From Actinomycetota bacterium (lineage in GTDB: Bacteria > Actinomycetota > Actinomycetes > Acidothermales > Acidothermaceae), in contig PLCK01000095.1 in NCBI GenBank assembly GCA_003134755.1, positions 23,898-47,418 of the forward strand: a DNA stretch of 23,521 bases. Reading direction: 5' to 3'. A program made the position numbers and the translations under genes. Of the stretch, positions 15,794 to 22,537 are shown piece by piece; position 1 is the stretch's first letter, and each line of letters begins with the position of its first letter. The notes below the pieces were generated by a model, which was not told where the DNA came from, made no database searches, and saw only the letters and a list, made by a program, of their open reading frames with translations.

Positions 15794-17884
15794 GTGCGAG
15801 TTGCCTGGCGCCCGTCGTTGCGCGTGTCCGATAACCCCCGCCCGGCGGCGTCCGGCCGTCTCGGCTTTCGTGTTCGGCGGCGGCTGACCGCGATCGTGGC
15901 TGTGGCGGCATCGGCGGCGGCCGGCCTGACAGGGCTGGTCGGCACCGCAACGCCGGCGCAGGCCGCGAATCCGCACCCGGTCGTCTCGGGCTGGATGCCG
16001 TACTGGGCGATCGACGCAGCGACGAGTGACGTGAACTCCAACTTCGACGTGTTCACCGACGGTTCGCTGTTCTGGTTCAACGCGGCGTCCCCGACGTCGA
16101 TCACTGCAAAGGCGTCGACTGCGGCGCTGACGAGCGCCATCGCGACTCTGAAATCGCGGCACGTAAAGGCGATCTTGACCGTCACCGACGGGATGGGCGC
16201 CGCCGTAACCGGTGCGATGTTCGCCGACCCGACCCAGCGGGCTGCCCATGTCGCGGCGTTGATGTTCATTGTCAACACCTACGGCGCCGACGGCCTTGAC
16301 CTCGATTACGAAGGCATCGGATCGAACGCGACCACGTCCGCCCAGGACCGCGTCGGCTATCCGGCGCTGCTCGCCGCGCTGGCCGCCCAGCTGCATGCTG
16401 AGGGCAAGACGCTTGCGGTGAGCCTATCGGCGAAGCTAGCCGAACCCGGTGCCACGTTCGGGCAGCAGGCGTACGACTACGTCGCGATCGGGCGGATCGT
16501 CGATCAGGCAAAGATCATGACCTACGACCAGCACTATTCCGGCGGCGGTCCGGGCGCAATTGCGGGCATGGCATGGGCCGACAGTGTGATCTCATTCGCG
16601 GCCTCGGCAATCACGCCGTCCAAGGTGTACATCGGCATCCCGCTCTACGGCTACGACTGGGGGACGCCGGGGACGCGCGCGACCGGAGTGACCTACCAGG
16701 CCGCCCAGAACTTGATGGCGCAGTACGGGGCTACCCGGCTCTGGGACCCGACTGATGACGCGCCCTATTTCAGCTACACCGATGCCAGCGGCGTCCCGCA
16801 CAGTGTTTGGTACAACGACGCGCAATCCCTCCAGGCCCGACTCCCGCTCGTTGGCAAGTACGGGCTCGGCGGCATCTCGTTCTGGTCGCTCGGCGCCGAA
16901 GACCCAGGAATCTGGCCGGTTCTGCAGGGCTTCACGTACGGCTCGAACCCATTCGGCTTTGCCGATAGTGTCCGCAGCGCGCCTGGCGGCGCCCAGATCA
17001 CTGGCTGGGCGATCGACCCCAACAGCTCCAACCCGATCGCGGTGGCGATCTATGCCGACGGCCATCTCATGGGCAGCGTTTCGAGCGGAATCTTCCGGCC
17101 GGACGTCGCCAACGAGTACGGATTCTTCGGAACCTCCCACGGCTTCCAGGTGACGATCCCGTTGCCTCCAGGCGTGCACCGACTATGTGCCTTCGGCATG
17201 AACGTCGGAGCGGGAAACGCGAATACGGCGCTCGGGTGCGGCAACGCGACTGCACTGAGCGGGAATCCGTTCGGCTCACTTGACGCGGTAGCTCCAGTCC
17301 CTGGTGGGCTCTCCTTGTACGGCTGGGACATCGACCCCGACACCGCGTCGTCGCTCGCCACCCACGTCTACGTCGACGGCCACCTCGCCACGATCTTGAC
17401 CGCGAACCAGGGGCGGTCGGACGTCGCGGCTCAGCACGGTGCCTACGGCGCTGCACACGGATATTCGGCGGTGCTGAAGACCACCGCGGGTGTGCACACG
17501 GTGTGCACCTACGCGATCAATGTGGGCTTCGGCAACGACAACACCAAGCTGGGCTGCAAGTCGGTCACCGTGCTGTCGGGAAGCCCGTTCGGTCATCTTG
17601 AGGCCGTCCTGCCGAGCGGCGCGATGTGGGGCTGGGCAATCGACCCGGACACGAGTGCGTCTATCGCTGTCGATATCTATGTCGACGGTAAGCTCGCGCA
17701 GGAAGTTGCGGCCAACTCGCCTCGGCCGGACGTCGCGAGCGTGTACGGCGCCTACGGGGTCGCGCACGGCTTCGCGTGGATCGCCGCATTGCCGGCCGGC
17801 AAGCACACGGTCTGCGCGTACGGCATCAACAGTGGTCCAGGGGCGAACAACTCGCTCGGCTGCAAATCGGTGACCAGCCCGTAG
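15794..17884 (+). CDS. Secreted GH18-family glycoside hydrolase with three C-terminal repeats
   Basis: A 696-residue secreted enzyme. Residues 1-57 form a signal peptide with a long Arg-rich n-region (RVRRRL before the hydrophobic core) and a likely cut after ATPAQA. The mature part starts with VVSGWMPYWAID. The GH18 catalytic motif DGLDLDYE is at 166-173, with E173 the expected proton donor. KIMTYDQHY, VYIGIPLYGYDWG and GISFWSLGAEDPGIW complete the barrel. GH18 enzymes hydrolyse beta-1,4-GlcNAc links in chitin or, in wall-acting members, peptidoglycan; the shared targeting repeats favour the wall here. Residues 385-490, 491-596 and 597-696 are three repeats shared with the amidase and SpoIID proteins. 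GTG is the start, with AAGGAG 7 nt upstream. The catalytic half appears free of cysteine, so the repeat cysteines probably pair with one another. Confidence 0.92.
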   Translation: MRVAWRPSLRVSDNPRPAASGRLGFRVRRRLTAIVAVAASAAAGLTGLVGTATPAQAANPHPVVSGWMPYWAIDAATSDVNSNFDVFTDGSLFWFNAASPTSITAKASTAALTSAIATLKSRHVKAILTVTDGMGAAVTGAMFADPTQRAAHVAALMFIVNTYGADGLDLDYEGIGSNATTSAQDRVGYPALLAALAAQLHAEGKTLAVSLSAKLAEPGATFGQQAYDYVAIGRIVDQAKIMTYDQHYSGGGPGAIAGMAWADSVISFAASAITPSKVYIGIPLYGYDWGTPGTRATGVTYQAAQNLMAQYGATRLWDPTDDAPYFSYTDASGVPHSVWYNDAQSLQARLPLVGKYGLGGISFWSLGAEDPGIWPVLQGFTYGSNPFGFADSVRSAPGGAQITGWAIDPNSSNPIAVAIYADGHLMGSVSSGIFRPDVANEYGFFGTSHGFQVTIPLPPGVHRLCAFGMNVGAGNANTALGCGNATALSGNPFGSLDAVAPVPGGLSLYGWDIDPDTASSLATHVYVDGHLATILTANQGRSDVAAQHGAYGAAHGYSAVLKTTAGVHTVCTYAINVGFGNDNTKLGCKSVTVLSGSPFGHLEAVLPSGAMWGWAIDPDTSASIAVDIYVDGKLAQEVAANSPRPDVASVYGAYGVAHGFAWIAALPAGKHTVCAYGINSGPGANNSLGCKSVTSP
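16946..17881 (+). repeat. Three GW-x-x-D protein repeats in the GH18 protein
   Basis: Three modules of about 100-106 residues, with cores GWAIDPNS, GWDIDPDT and GWAIDPDT. All keep the two-cysteine end segment. The third lacks a few residues before its GW core (LPSGAMWGW) and in the end segment. The junctions NPFG, NPFG and SPFG match those of the amidase array. Confidence 0.9.
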
Positions 17885-17911
17885 GCCGCTTCTTTGGCCT
17901 GCTTTTCGCGC

Positions 17912-17969
17912 TGATCATGCAGTCGTTGTCGCGACACGCGAGCGTGTCGCAACAACAACTGCATGATCA
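17912..17969. repeat. Long palindrome, copy 1, downstream of the DUF559 gene
   Basis: The arms 17912-17940 and 17941-17969 pair at 26 of 29 positions around a tight centre. The outer ends read TGATCATGCAG and CTGCATGATCA. Two of the three mismatches are C against A on this strand, which become G-U wobbles in RNA read from the other strand, the direction of the DUF559 gene. A second copy lies at 18981-19026. There is no T-run beside it, so it is not a standard terminator, although it sits between two convergent genes. Confidence 0.9.
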
Positions 17970-17980
17970 TGGTCGTGGGC

Positions 17981-18002
17981 GGCGGTCAACGGGCGGTCAA
18001 CG
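17981..18002. repeat. Two tandem copies of an 11-bp unit
   Basis: GGCGGTCAACG occurs twice head to tail, just before the stop codon of the DUF559 gene at 18009-18011. It is too short to interpret. Confidence 0.7.
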
Positions 18003-18008
18003 GGCGCC

Positions 18009-18881
18009 TTAGTGGCCGGCGGCGCGGAGCAGATTGCGAACGGTGTCCGTCAAACCCTTCGGGTTGACCAGGACGTCGTGAGCCGTGACCCGTAGAACCG
18101 TGAACCCGAGTTCGGCGTAATCGCGATCGCGCCGGACGTCGCGGTCGAACTGGTTCCGGTCACGGTGATGTTCGCCTTCGTACTCGAGGGCGAGGCGAGC
18201 CTCGCGGTACAGCAGGTCGGGGCGGGCGATCCAACGCCCGAAGTCGTCGTACAGATCAACGTTGACCTCGGGTGTCGGGAGACCGGCGAAGTGCAGCGTC
18301 AACCGAAGGACTGTCTCCATCGGGGAGGCGGCCTTTCCGTTACTCAGGAGGAGGGCTTCGCGGGCGCGCACAACTCCCCGCTGTCCGGATGCTGCTTTGA
18401 CGGCCGACTGCAACTCCCCGGTTGACACCTGTCCTCGGCGAAGCGCAGCATCGCAGGCGACCACGACGTCAAGCAGCGGTAGCTGCTCGGCGAGGTCGAG
18501 GATGACGCGCGCGGGTGCCGTGACGGCGCGCCCGCGCAGTAGTGCGACGTCGGAGATCGGCAGCTCGCGAACGTGGCCCCGAACCCCACGGATACGCGGG
18601 CTGGTGAGTGGAGGCGGAACGGTCACGCGGAGGGTGTGCTCGAGCCGGCGCGGACCGACCGGGATCCCGAAGAGTGCTGCGGCGGTGGAGTGGCTGAAGG
18701 CTGCTTCGTCGGGCAGTCGCAACGCAAGCGCGTCGCACCTCAACTCGAGGTCGAGCTCGAGGTTCCGGGCAAGAATGTGTACGCCGCGGTACGGGGTGTT
18801 GAATCGTGGCCCACGCAGAATCCCGAGGCTGAGGCCCTGCGCCATGGCATCGCGGGTCGTGATCGGCGCTGAAATTTCCAC
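18009..18881 (-). CDS. AbiEi-like N-terminal domain plus DUF559 (Vsr-like nuclease) protein
   Basis: A 290-residue protein. The N-terminus (ITTRDAMAQGLSLGILRGPRF then YRGVHIL, 7-37) resembles the winged-helix start of AbiEi-type antitoxin-like proteins. The C-terminal 110 residues match DUF559, related to Vsr and other PD-(D/E)XK nucleases: SPMETVLRL with E189, ARPDLLY with D222, then LALEYEGEHH (E233, E235, H238, H239) and a closing RDRDYAELGFTVLRVTAHDV. All likely active-site residues are present. Substrate and role are unknown; such genes are common and often multicopy in actinobacteria. The start is GTG 18881, which keeps the full winged-helix segment; ATG 18845 is an in-frame alternative. 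Neither has a clear ribosome site. The gene is flanked by two copies of one palindrome and is out of context in the glycan locus, suggesting an insertion. Confidence 0.85.
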   Translation of the reverse strand: MEISAPITTRDAMAQGLSLGILRGPRFNTPYRGVHILARNLELDLELRCDALALRLPDEAAFSHSTAAALFGIPVGPRRLEHTLRVTVPPPLTSPRIRGVRGHVRELPISDVALLRGRAVTAPARVILDLAEQLPLLDVVVACDAALRRGQVSTGELQSAVKAASGQRGVVRAREALLLSNGKAASPMETVLRLTLHFAGLPTPEVNVDLYDDFGRWIARPDLLYREARLALEYEGEHHRDRNQFDRDVRRDRDYAELGFTVLRVTAHDVLVNPKGLTDTVRNLLRAAGH

Positions 18882-18930
18882 GTCGCCAGCGTGATTCGCG
18901 CGGCCGCAGATCGCGGCTCGGCGCTACCAG

Positions 18931-18958
18931 CTGTGGACGCCGTCCTCGATCTGTGGAC
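18931..18958. repeat. Two CTGTGGAC boxes 20 bp apart upstream of the DUF559 gene
   Basis: CTGTGGAC occurs at 18931-18938 and 18951-18958, exactly two helical turns apart on the same strand. The second reads CTGTGGACAG, whose complement (CTGTCCACA) differs at one base from the actinobacterial DnaA box TTGTCCACA. They could be protein-binding sites in the control region of the leftward gene. Confidence 0.5.
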
Positions 18959-18980
18959 AGGTCTCTTCGCCAGCCGAAAC

Positions 18981-19026
18981 TGCAGTTGTTGTTGCGACGC
19001 GCCAGCGCGTCGCAACAACAACTGCA
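18981..19026. repeat. Long palindrome, copy 2, upstream of the DUF559 gene
   Basis: A perfect 21-bp stem (arms 18981-19001 and 19006-19026) with a 4-nt loop CCAG. It is homologous to the palindrome at 17912-17969: the right half plus its ATGATCA flank matches at 28 of 30 positions, in the same orientation. The left outer flank lacks TGATCA, so this side may be a junction. An A-T pair in copy 1 (17936/17945) is a G-C pair here (18999/19008). Confidence 0.92.
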
Positions 19027-19075
19027 TGATCACCGCGCTGGAGGGGGCGGGGGTGGCGCTGGACCGGGGCGGGTG

Positions 19076-19133
19076 GCGCGGAGGGGGTCACCGCGCGGAG
19101 GGGTCACCGCGCGGAGGGGTCACCGCGCGGAGG
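19076..19133. repeat. 16-bp tandem repeat, three copies plus a partial one, G-rich
   Basis: GGTCACCGCGCGGAGG occurs at 19086-19101, 19102-19117 and 19118-19133, preceded by a partial copy GCGCGGAGG at 19076-19084. A diverged unit (TCACCGCGCTGGAGG) begins at 19029, immediately after palindrome copy 2. The plus strand from 19041 to 19140 carries many runs of four or more G. The last copy contains the stop codon of the leftward glycosyltransferase gene. Confidence 0.88.
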
Positions 19134-20139
19134 GGGGCGGGGCCGTTGCTTGGCCCAGCGAACGGGCCACCTCGGCTCGCGGCCGGCGTGCGACGCTCGT
19201 CATCGCGCGCCTTTTCGCCAACGTGCTCGGCAGTTGCTGAGCAAACGACCGAAGCACGTGCAGCCTGACCGACGTCCGGAACTGATGCTCGCGCGGAATC
19301 TTGACGCCGGCGATGCGGCGTCCCGGTATCAAGACGGTGATCGCAATGAACCGCAGCACTTCCTTGACGGCGAGCAACGCGGGTGCGCACTTCACCAGCA
19401 TGAGGAGCCGGTTGCGTTCGTTGTGAAACGCAAAGGACGCCGACGAGATATCGGACGACGCGGCGTGCAGGTGACGGACCACGGCGCGCGGCTCGTACCT
19501 GATGCGCCAGCCGGCGAGCTGCAGGCGCCACGACAGGTCGGTGTCCTCGTAGTACAGGAAGAAGGACGGGTCGAACGATCCGACCTCGCGGGCGGCGACG
19601 ACGCGCACGGCAGCGGCGGTCCCCGAGAAGGCGAAGACATCCTCGGCGTCGGCGTAACGGCCGTCGTCAGGCTCGCCGAATCCTCTGTCGTGGCCGTAGC
19701 CGTCGGGTCCGACCACGACGGCGGTGTTGTTGATGCGGCCGTCGTCAGCAAACAGCACCTTGCTGGTGACCGCGCCGACGCCGCGAGAGTTGAGTGTTGT
19801 CAGCGGCGCCATCAGTGCGGCCAGCCACCCGGGCTCGGGGCGAGCGTCCTGGTTCAGCAGCACCACGAAGGGTGTCGTTGCGTCTCGGACGGCGAGCTCG
19901 GCGGCGCCAGCGAAGCCGAGATTGGTTTCGAGGGTGATCAGTCGTGGCGCGACTGGGTGCATCGCTACGACGGCCGGCGTGCCGTCGGTCGACGCGTTGT
20001 CGATCACCCAGGTTTCGAACTGTCCGGTGTGCGCCTGTGCGGCCAGGGCGTCGAGGCATGGCCGGATCAGGTCGGCGCCGTTCCAGGCCACCACGACGAC
20101 CGTGGCGAGGCTGGCTGGCGACGGCACGTTCGACGCCAT
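19120..20139 (-). CDS. Family 2 glycosyltransferase (rhamnosyltransferase-like)
   Basis: A 339-residue GT-A glycosyltransferase. Motifs include VVVVAWNGADLIRPCLDAL (13-31), VIDNASTDGT (45-54), TNLGFAGAAE (72-81), the metal-binding region LNQDA (95-99) and YYEDTDLSWRLQLAGW with its acidic pair. It resembles WbbL/dTDP-rhamnosyltransferase-type enzymes, but the donor is not proven. The last 100 residues are basic (PGRRIAGVKIPREHQFRTS) and may contact the membrane. ATG 20139 is the start, with GGAGG about 5 nt upstream. The final residues PPPSAR and the stop codon are encoded by the 16-bp tandem repeat that borders the DUF559 island, so the original C-terminus may have been altered. It is divergent from the next GT4 gene across a palindrome-rich gap. 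Confidence 0.9.
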   Translation of the reverse strand: MASNVPSPASLATVVVVAWNGADLIRPCLDALAAQAHTGQFETWVIDNASTDGTPAVVAMHPVAPRLITLETNLGFAGAAELAVRDATTPFVVLLNQDARPEPGWLAALMAPLTTLNSRGVGAVTSKVLFADDGRINNTAVVVGPDGYGHDRGFGEPDDGRYADAEDVFAFSGTAAAVRVVAAREVGSFDPSFFLYYEDTDLSWRLQLAGWRIRYEPRAVVRHLHAASSDISSASFAFHNERNRLLMLVKCAPALLAVKEVLRFIAITVLIPGRRIAGVKIPREHQFRTSVRLHVLRSFAQQLPSTLAKRRAMTSVARRPRAEVARSLGQATAPPPSAR

Positions 20140-20262
20140 CCAATCCTCCCTTCGGTCGGTGGCATCGCGGCGTAAGCTGCGACCGACAAGCGGCTGGAAA
20201 CAGCTGATCGGCCGGCCGGCCGATCACGAATCTGAACCCGAACGTACGAGGTGGACTGCATC
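20140..20262. promoter_or_regulatory. Divergent promoter region with inverted repeats
   Basis: This 123-bp gap lies between divergent glycosyltransferase genes. TAAGCT (20173-20178) is a plus-strand -10 candidate. It is bracketed by an inverted repeat, TCGGTCG (20152-20158) and CGACCGA (20180-20186), placed like an operator. Further on is a perfect 22-bp palindrome, and then GAGGTGG (20248-20254), the likely ribosome site for the GTG at 20263. Confidence 0.45.
20205..20226. repeat. Perfect 22-bp palindrome
   Basis: The arms are TGATCGGCCGG and its exact complement, with no spacer. It lies about 36 nt before the GTG at 20263, in the likely leader of that gene. It may be an operator or form a hairpin in the leader. 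Confidence 0.85.
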
Positions 20263-21393
20263 GTGGCGCCACGTGTTCTCGTCGACGCCACTGCCGTTCC
20301 CGCCGACAGGGGTGGCCTCGGCCGGTACGTCGACGGTCTGCTTGCGGCACTTGCCGCGAAAGACGTCGATCTCGCCGTGGTCTGCCAACGGGTCGACGTC
20401 GAGCGATACGGCCGGCTGGTGCCTGCCGCCCAGATCGTAGCCGGGCCGGCCTCGCTTACGAATCGCACCGCGCGCATCGCGTGGGAGCAGACCGGCCTCC
20501 CGCTGATCGCCGAGCACGTCGGCGCTGGCGTGATCCACGCGCCGAACTACTCGGTGCCGATGCGGCCCGGTCGCCCCGTCGTCACGACGATCCATGACGC
20601 CACGTTCTTCAGCGAGCCCGACCTCTACCCGCCGACCAGAGGCGCGTTCTACCGCGCCGCGATCCGGTCCGCCGTGAAGCGCTCGACGCGATGCATCGTG
20701 CCGTCGAAAGCGACGCGCGACGAGCTGGTGCGGCTCGTCGACGCCGACCCCATCAACATCGACGTCGCCTACCACGGCGTCGACCACGACGTGTTCCGTC
20801 CGCCGACGGAAGCAGAGGCCGGGCGCATCTCGGCCCGTCTCGGGCTGCGCGGCCAGGAGTACATCGCGTTCCTCGGTGCGTTCGAACCGCGCAAGAACGT
20901 GCCGAGCCTCGTCCGCGGCTGGGTGCGTGCAGTGGCCGACGACCCGACGCCGCCGGCACTTGTCATCGCGGGCGGTGCGGGCTGGGACGACGAGATCGAG
21001 GCCGCCGTCTCCGAGGTGCCGACACACCTTCGCGTCATCCGGCCCGGCTACCTGCGAATGGCCGACCTGTCCGCCTTCCTCGGTGGCGCGCTCGTGGTGG
21101 CCTACCCGAGCCACGGCGAGGGGTTCGGGCTCCCTGTTCTCGAGGCAATGGCGTGCGGAGCCGCGGTGCTCACGACGCACCGGCTCTCGTTGCCCGAGGT
21201 CGGTGGCGACGCGGTCGCGTACACCGAGCCCGACTCGGCGTCGATCAGCGCCGCGCTGTCGGGCCTGCTCGCCGACCCGGACCGCCGCGAAGCGCTCGGC
21301 ACGGCGGCTCATGCCCGCTCGCTCGAATTCACCTGGGAGCACAGTGCGCTGGCCCACATGTCGGCGTACTCACGGGCGGTTTCCGGCGACTGA
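20263..21393 (+). CDS. Family 4 glycosyltransferase
   Basis: A 376-residue GT-B retaining-type glycosyltransferase. It opens with VLVDATAVPADRGGLGRYVDGL (5-26), the same N-terminal pattern as the GT4 at 1762-2913. TTIHDATFFSEPDLYPP, FLGAFEPRKN and the EX7E motif E286-GFGLPVL-E294 follow. GTG 20263 is preferred because GAGGTGG lies 8 nt before it and the family's first strand begins there; GTG 20251 is an in-frame alternative with no ribosome site. The gene runs convergently into the GT4 at 21413-22525 with a 19-bp gap and no obvious terminator. It probably adds a mannose- or rhamnose-like sugar to the surface glycan, but neither substrate can be read. Confidence 0.9.
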   Translation: MAPRVLVDATAVPADRGGLGRYVDGLLAALAAKDVDLAVVCQRVDVERYGRLVPAAQIVAGPASLTNRTARIAWEQTGLPLIAEHVGAGVIHAPNYSVPMRPGRPVVTTIHDATFFSEPDLYPPTRGAFYRAAIRSAVKRSTRCIVPSKATRDELVRLVDADPINIDVAYHGVDHDVFRPPTEAEAGRISARLGLRGQEYIAFLGAFEPRKNVPSLVRGWVRAVADDPTPPALVIAGGAGWDDEIEAAVSEVPTHLRVIRPGYLRMADLSAFLGGALVVAYPSHGEGFGLPVLEAMACGAAVLTTHRLSLPEVGGDAVAYTEPDSASISAALSGLLADPDRREALGTAAHARSLEFTWEHSALAHMSAYSRAVSGD

Positions 21394-21412
21394 GCGACTG
21401 ACCGCGCTCGGT

Positions 21413-22525
21413 CTATCGAGCGCCAGCGGGCAGGCTCACCAGCGGCGGCTCGAGGTCCAGCAACTCCGACAGTTCGCGAGTCATCCGGTCGCGGCCGTAG
21501 ATCTCGACTGCGTGCGACCGGTACCGCTGCCCGAGGTCGACGAGTTCGCCGAGGTCGGCAAGGCGGTTGTGAACTGTCGTGATCCAGGCCGATGCGTCGC
21601 CGGGGTTGCACAAGATCCCGGTCTCGCCGTCGACGATGGCATCGGTGATGCCCTCCAGCCGGGCTCCGATGACAGGGGTGCCCCGGAGGGCAGCCTCAAT
21701 GACGACGATCCCGAACCCCTCGACGTCCCCTGGAACTTTGATGTTCGGCTGAACGAAGAGGTCCGCTCCTTGCAGAAGTTCTTCGCGCTGCGCGTCTGAC
21801 ACCCAGCCGAGGAGTCGAACCCGATCGAGGACGCCGGCTCGTGCAGCGGCGGCCTTGACCCGGTCGGCATCGGGACCCTCACCGGCGACGAGGTACACCA
21901 CGTCGTGGGGCAGGCGGGGAAGTACCTGTTCGACGAACCAGGCCGAGCCCTTGCGCGGGACGACGCGGCCGAGCGTGAGCAGGAAACGGTTCGCGTCGGT
22001 GGTCCCGATTGTGCGGACGATCGCGCGCCGGGCGCGGGCCCGCTCGTTCGCAGTCACTGGGGGAGCCTCGACGCCGGGGCGCACCACGACGATTCGGTCA
22101 GTTTCGCAACCTAGGCTCCGCGCGATCTCAGCGGTGGGCTCGCTGACTGCAATGACGAGGTGCGCGTGACACAAGGCCCCGCGGACCCACCACTGGTAGA
22201 CCGGCTTGTCCCAGGTCAGGTCGAGGCCGTGCACCATCACCACGCGACGGACGCGGGTAAGGGCAAGGACGGGGCGGAGGGCGGCGAAGACGACGGCGTC
22301 GCCGCAGATGACGACGTCGGCCTGCTGCCGGATCAAGGCGGTTGCGGTTCGAAGGAGGGTTACCGGCAGCCACCAGAAGAGATGTCCGTTTCCGCGCCCG
22401 AGGGCTATCAGCCTGGCTGACTTGTTGTGCTGCGACACGCTGCGCCAGACCTCGGCCGCGAGGGTCTCCATCCCGCCGGCGGACCGGCGGAACTTACGGG
22501 TGACGAACAGCGGCCGAGCGTGCAT
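21413..22525 (-). CDS. Family 4 glycosyltransferase
   Basis: A 370-residue GT-B glycosyltransferase. The N-terminus has RKFRRSAGGMETLAAEVW (10-27), the glycine-rich loop of GT4 enzymes. VVMVHGLDLTWDKPVYQWWV (95-114), TLGRVVPRKG (184-193), VAGEGPDADRV and the EX7E motif E269-GFGIVVI-E277 follow. The group contains enzymes acting on phosphatidylinositol- or polyprenyl-linked acceptors, so the call goes no further than family. ATG 22525 has no ribosome site. The TACAGT box upstream ends exactly 6 nt before it, which points to a leaderless transcript. It is convergent with the preceding GT4 gene and divergent from the CW_binding_2 gene across a 372-bp gap. Confidence 0.9.
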   Translation of the reverse strand: MHARPLFVTRKFRRSAGGMETLAAEVWRSVSQHNKSARLIALGRGNGHLFWWLPVTLLRTATALIRQQADVVICGDAVVFAALRPVLALTRVRRVVMVHGLDLTWDKPVYQWWVRGALCHAHLVIAVSEPTAEIARSLGCETDRIVVVRPGVEAPPVTANERARARRAIVRTIGTTDANRFLLTLGRVVPRKGSAWFVEQVLPRLPHDVVYLVAGEGPDADRVKAAAARAGVLDRVRLLGWVSDAQREELLQGADLFVQPNIKVPGDVEGFGIVVIEAALRGTPVIGARLEGITDAIVDGETGILCNPGDASAWITTVHNRLADLGELVDLGQRYRSHAVEIYGRDRMTRELSELLDLEPPLVSLPAGAR

Positions 22526-22537
22526 GGGCCTACTGTA
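22526..22537 (-). promoter_or_regulatory. Probable leaderless promoter of the GT4 gene
   Basis: On the minus strand TACAGT (22532-22537, read as ACTGTA on the plus strand) is followed by 6 nt and the ATG. The spacing is identical to that of the SpoIID gene. No clear -35 is seen. Confidence 0.5.

Noticed and set aside
17912..17969. Rho-independent terminator between the GH18 and DUF559 genes
   Set aside because: The stem is far longer than usual, there is no T-run on either side, and a homologous copy lies upstream of the DUF559 gene where no terminator is expected.
19076..19133. CRISPR array
   Set aside because: The units are 16 bp and directly adjacent with no unique spacers; it is a tandem repeat.
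17900..19140. Insertion sequence with terminal inverted repeats
   Set aside because: The two palindromes are in the same orientation rather than inverted to each other, no transposase is encoded, and no target duplication was found.
20224..21357. Long minus-strand open frame opposite the GT4 gene
   Set aside because: A typical high-GC shadow: Arg-rich, no motif, and complementary to clear GT4 motifs on the plus strand.
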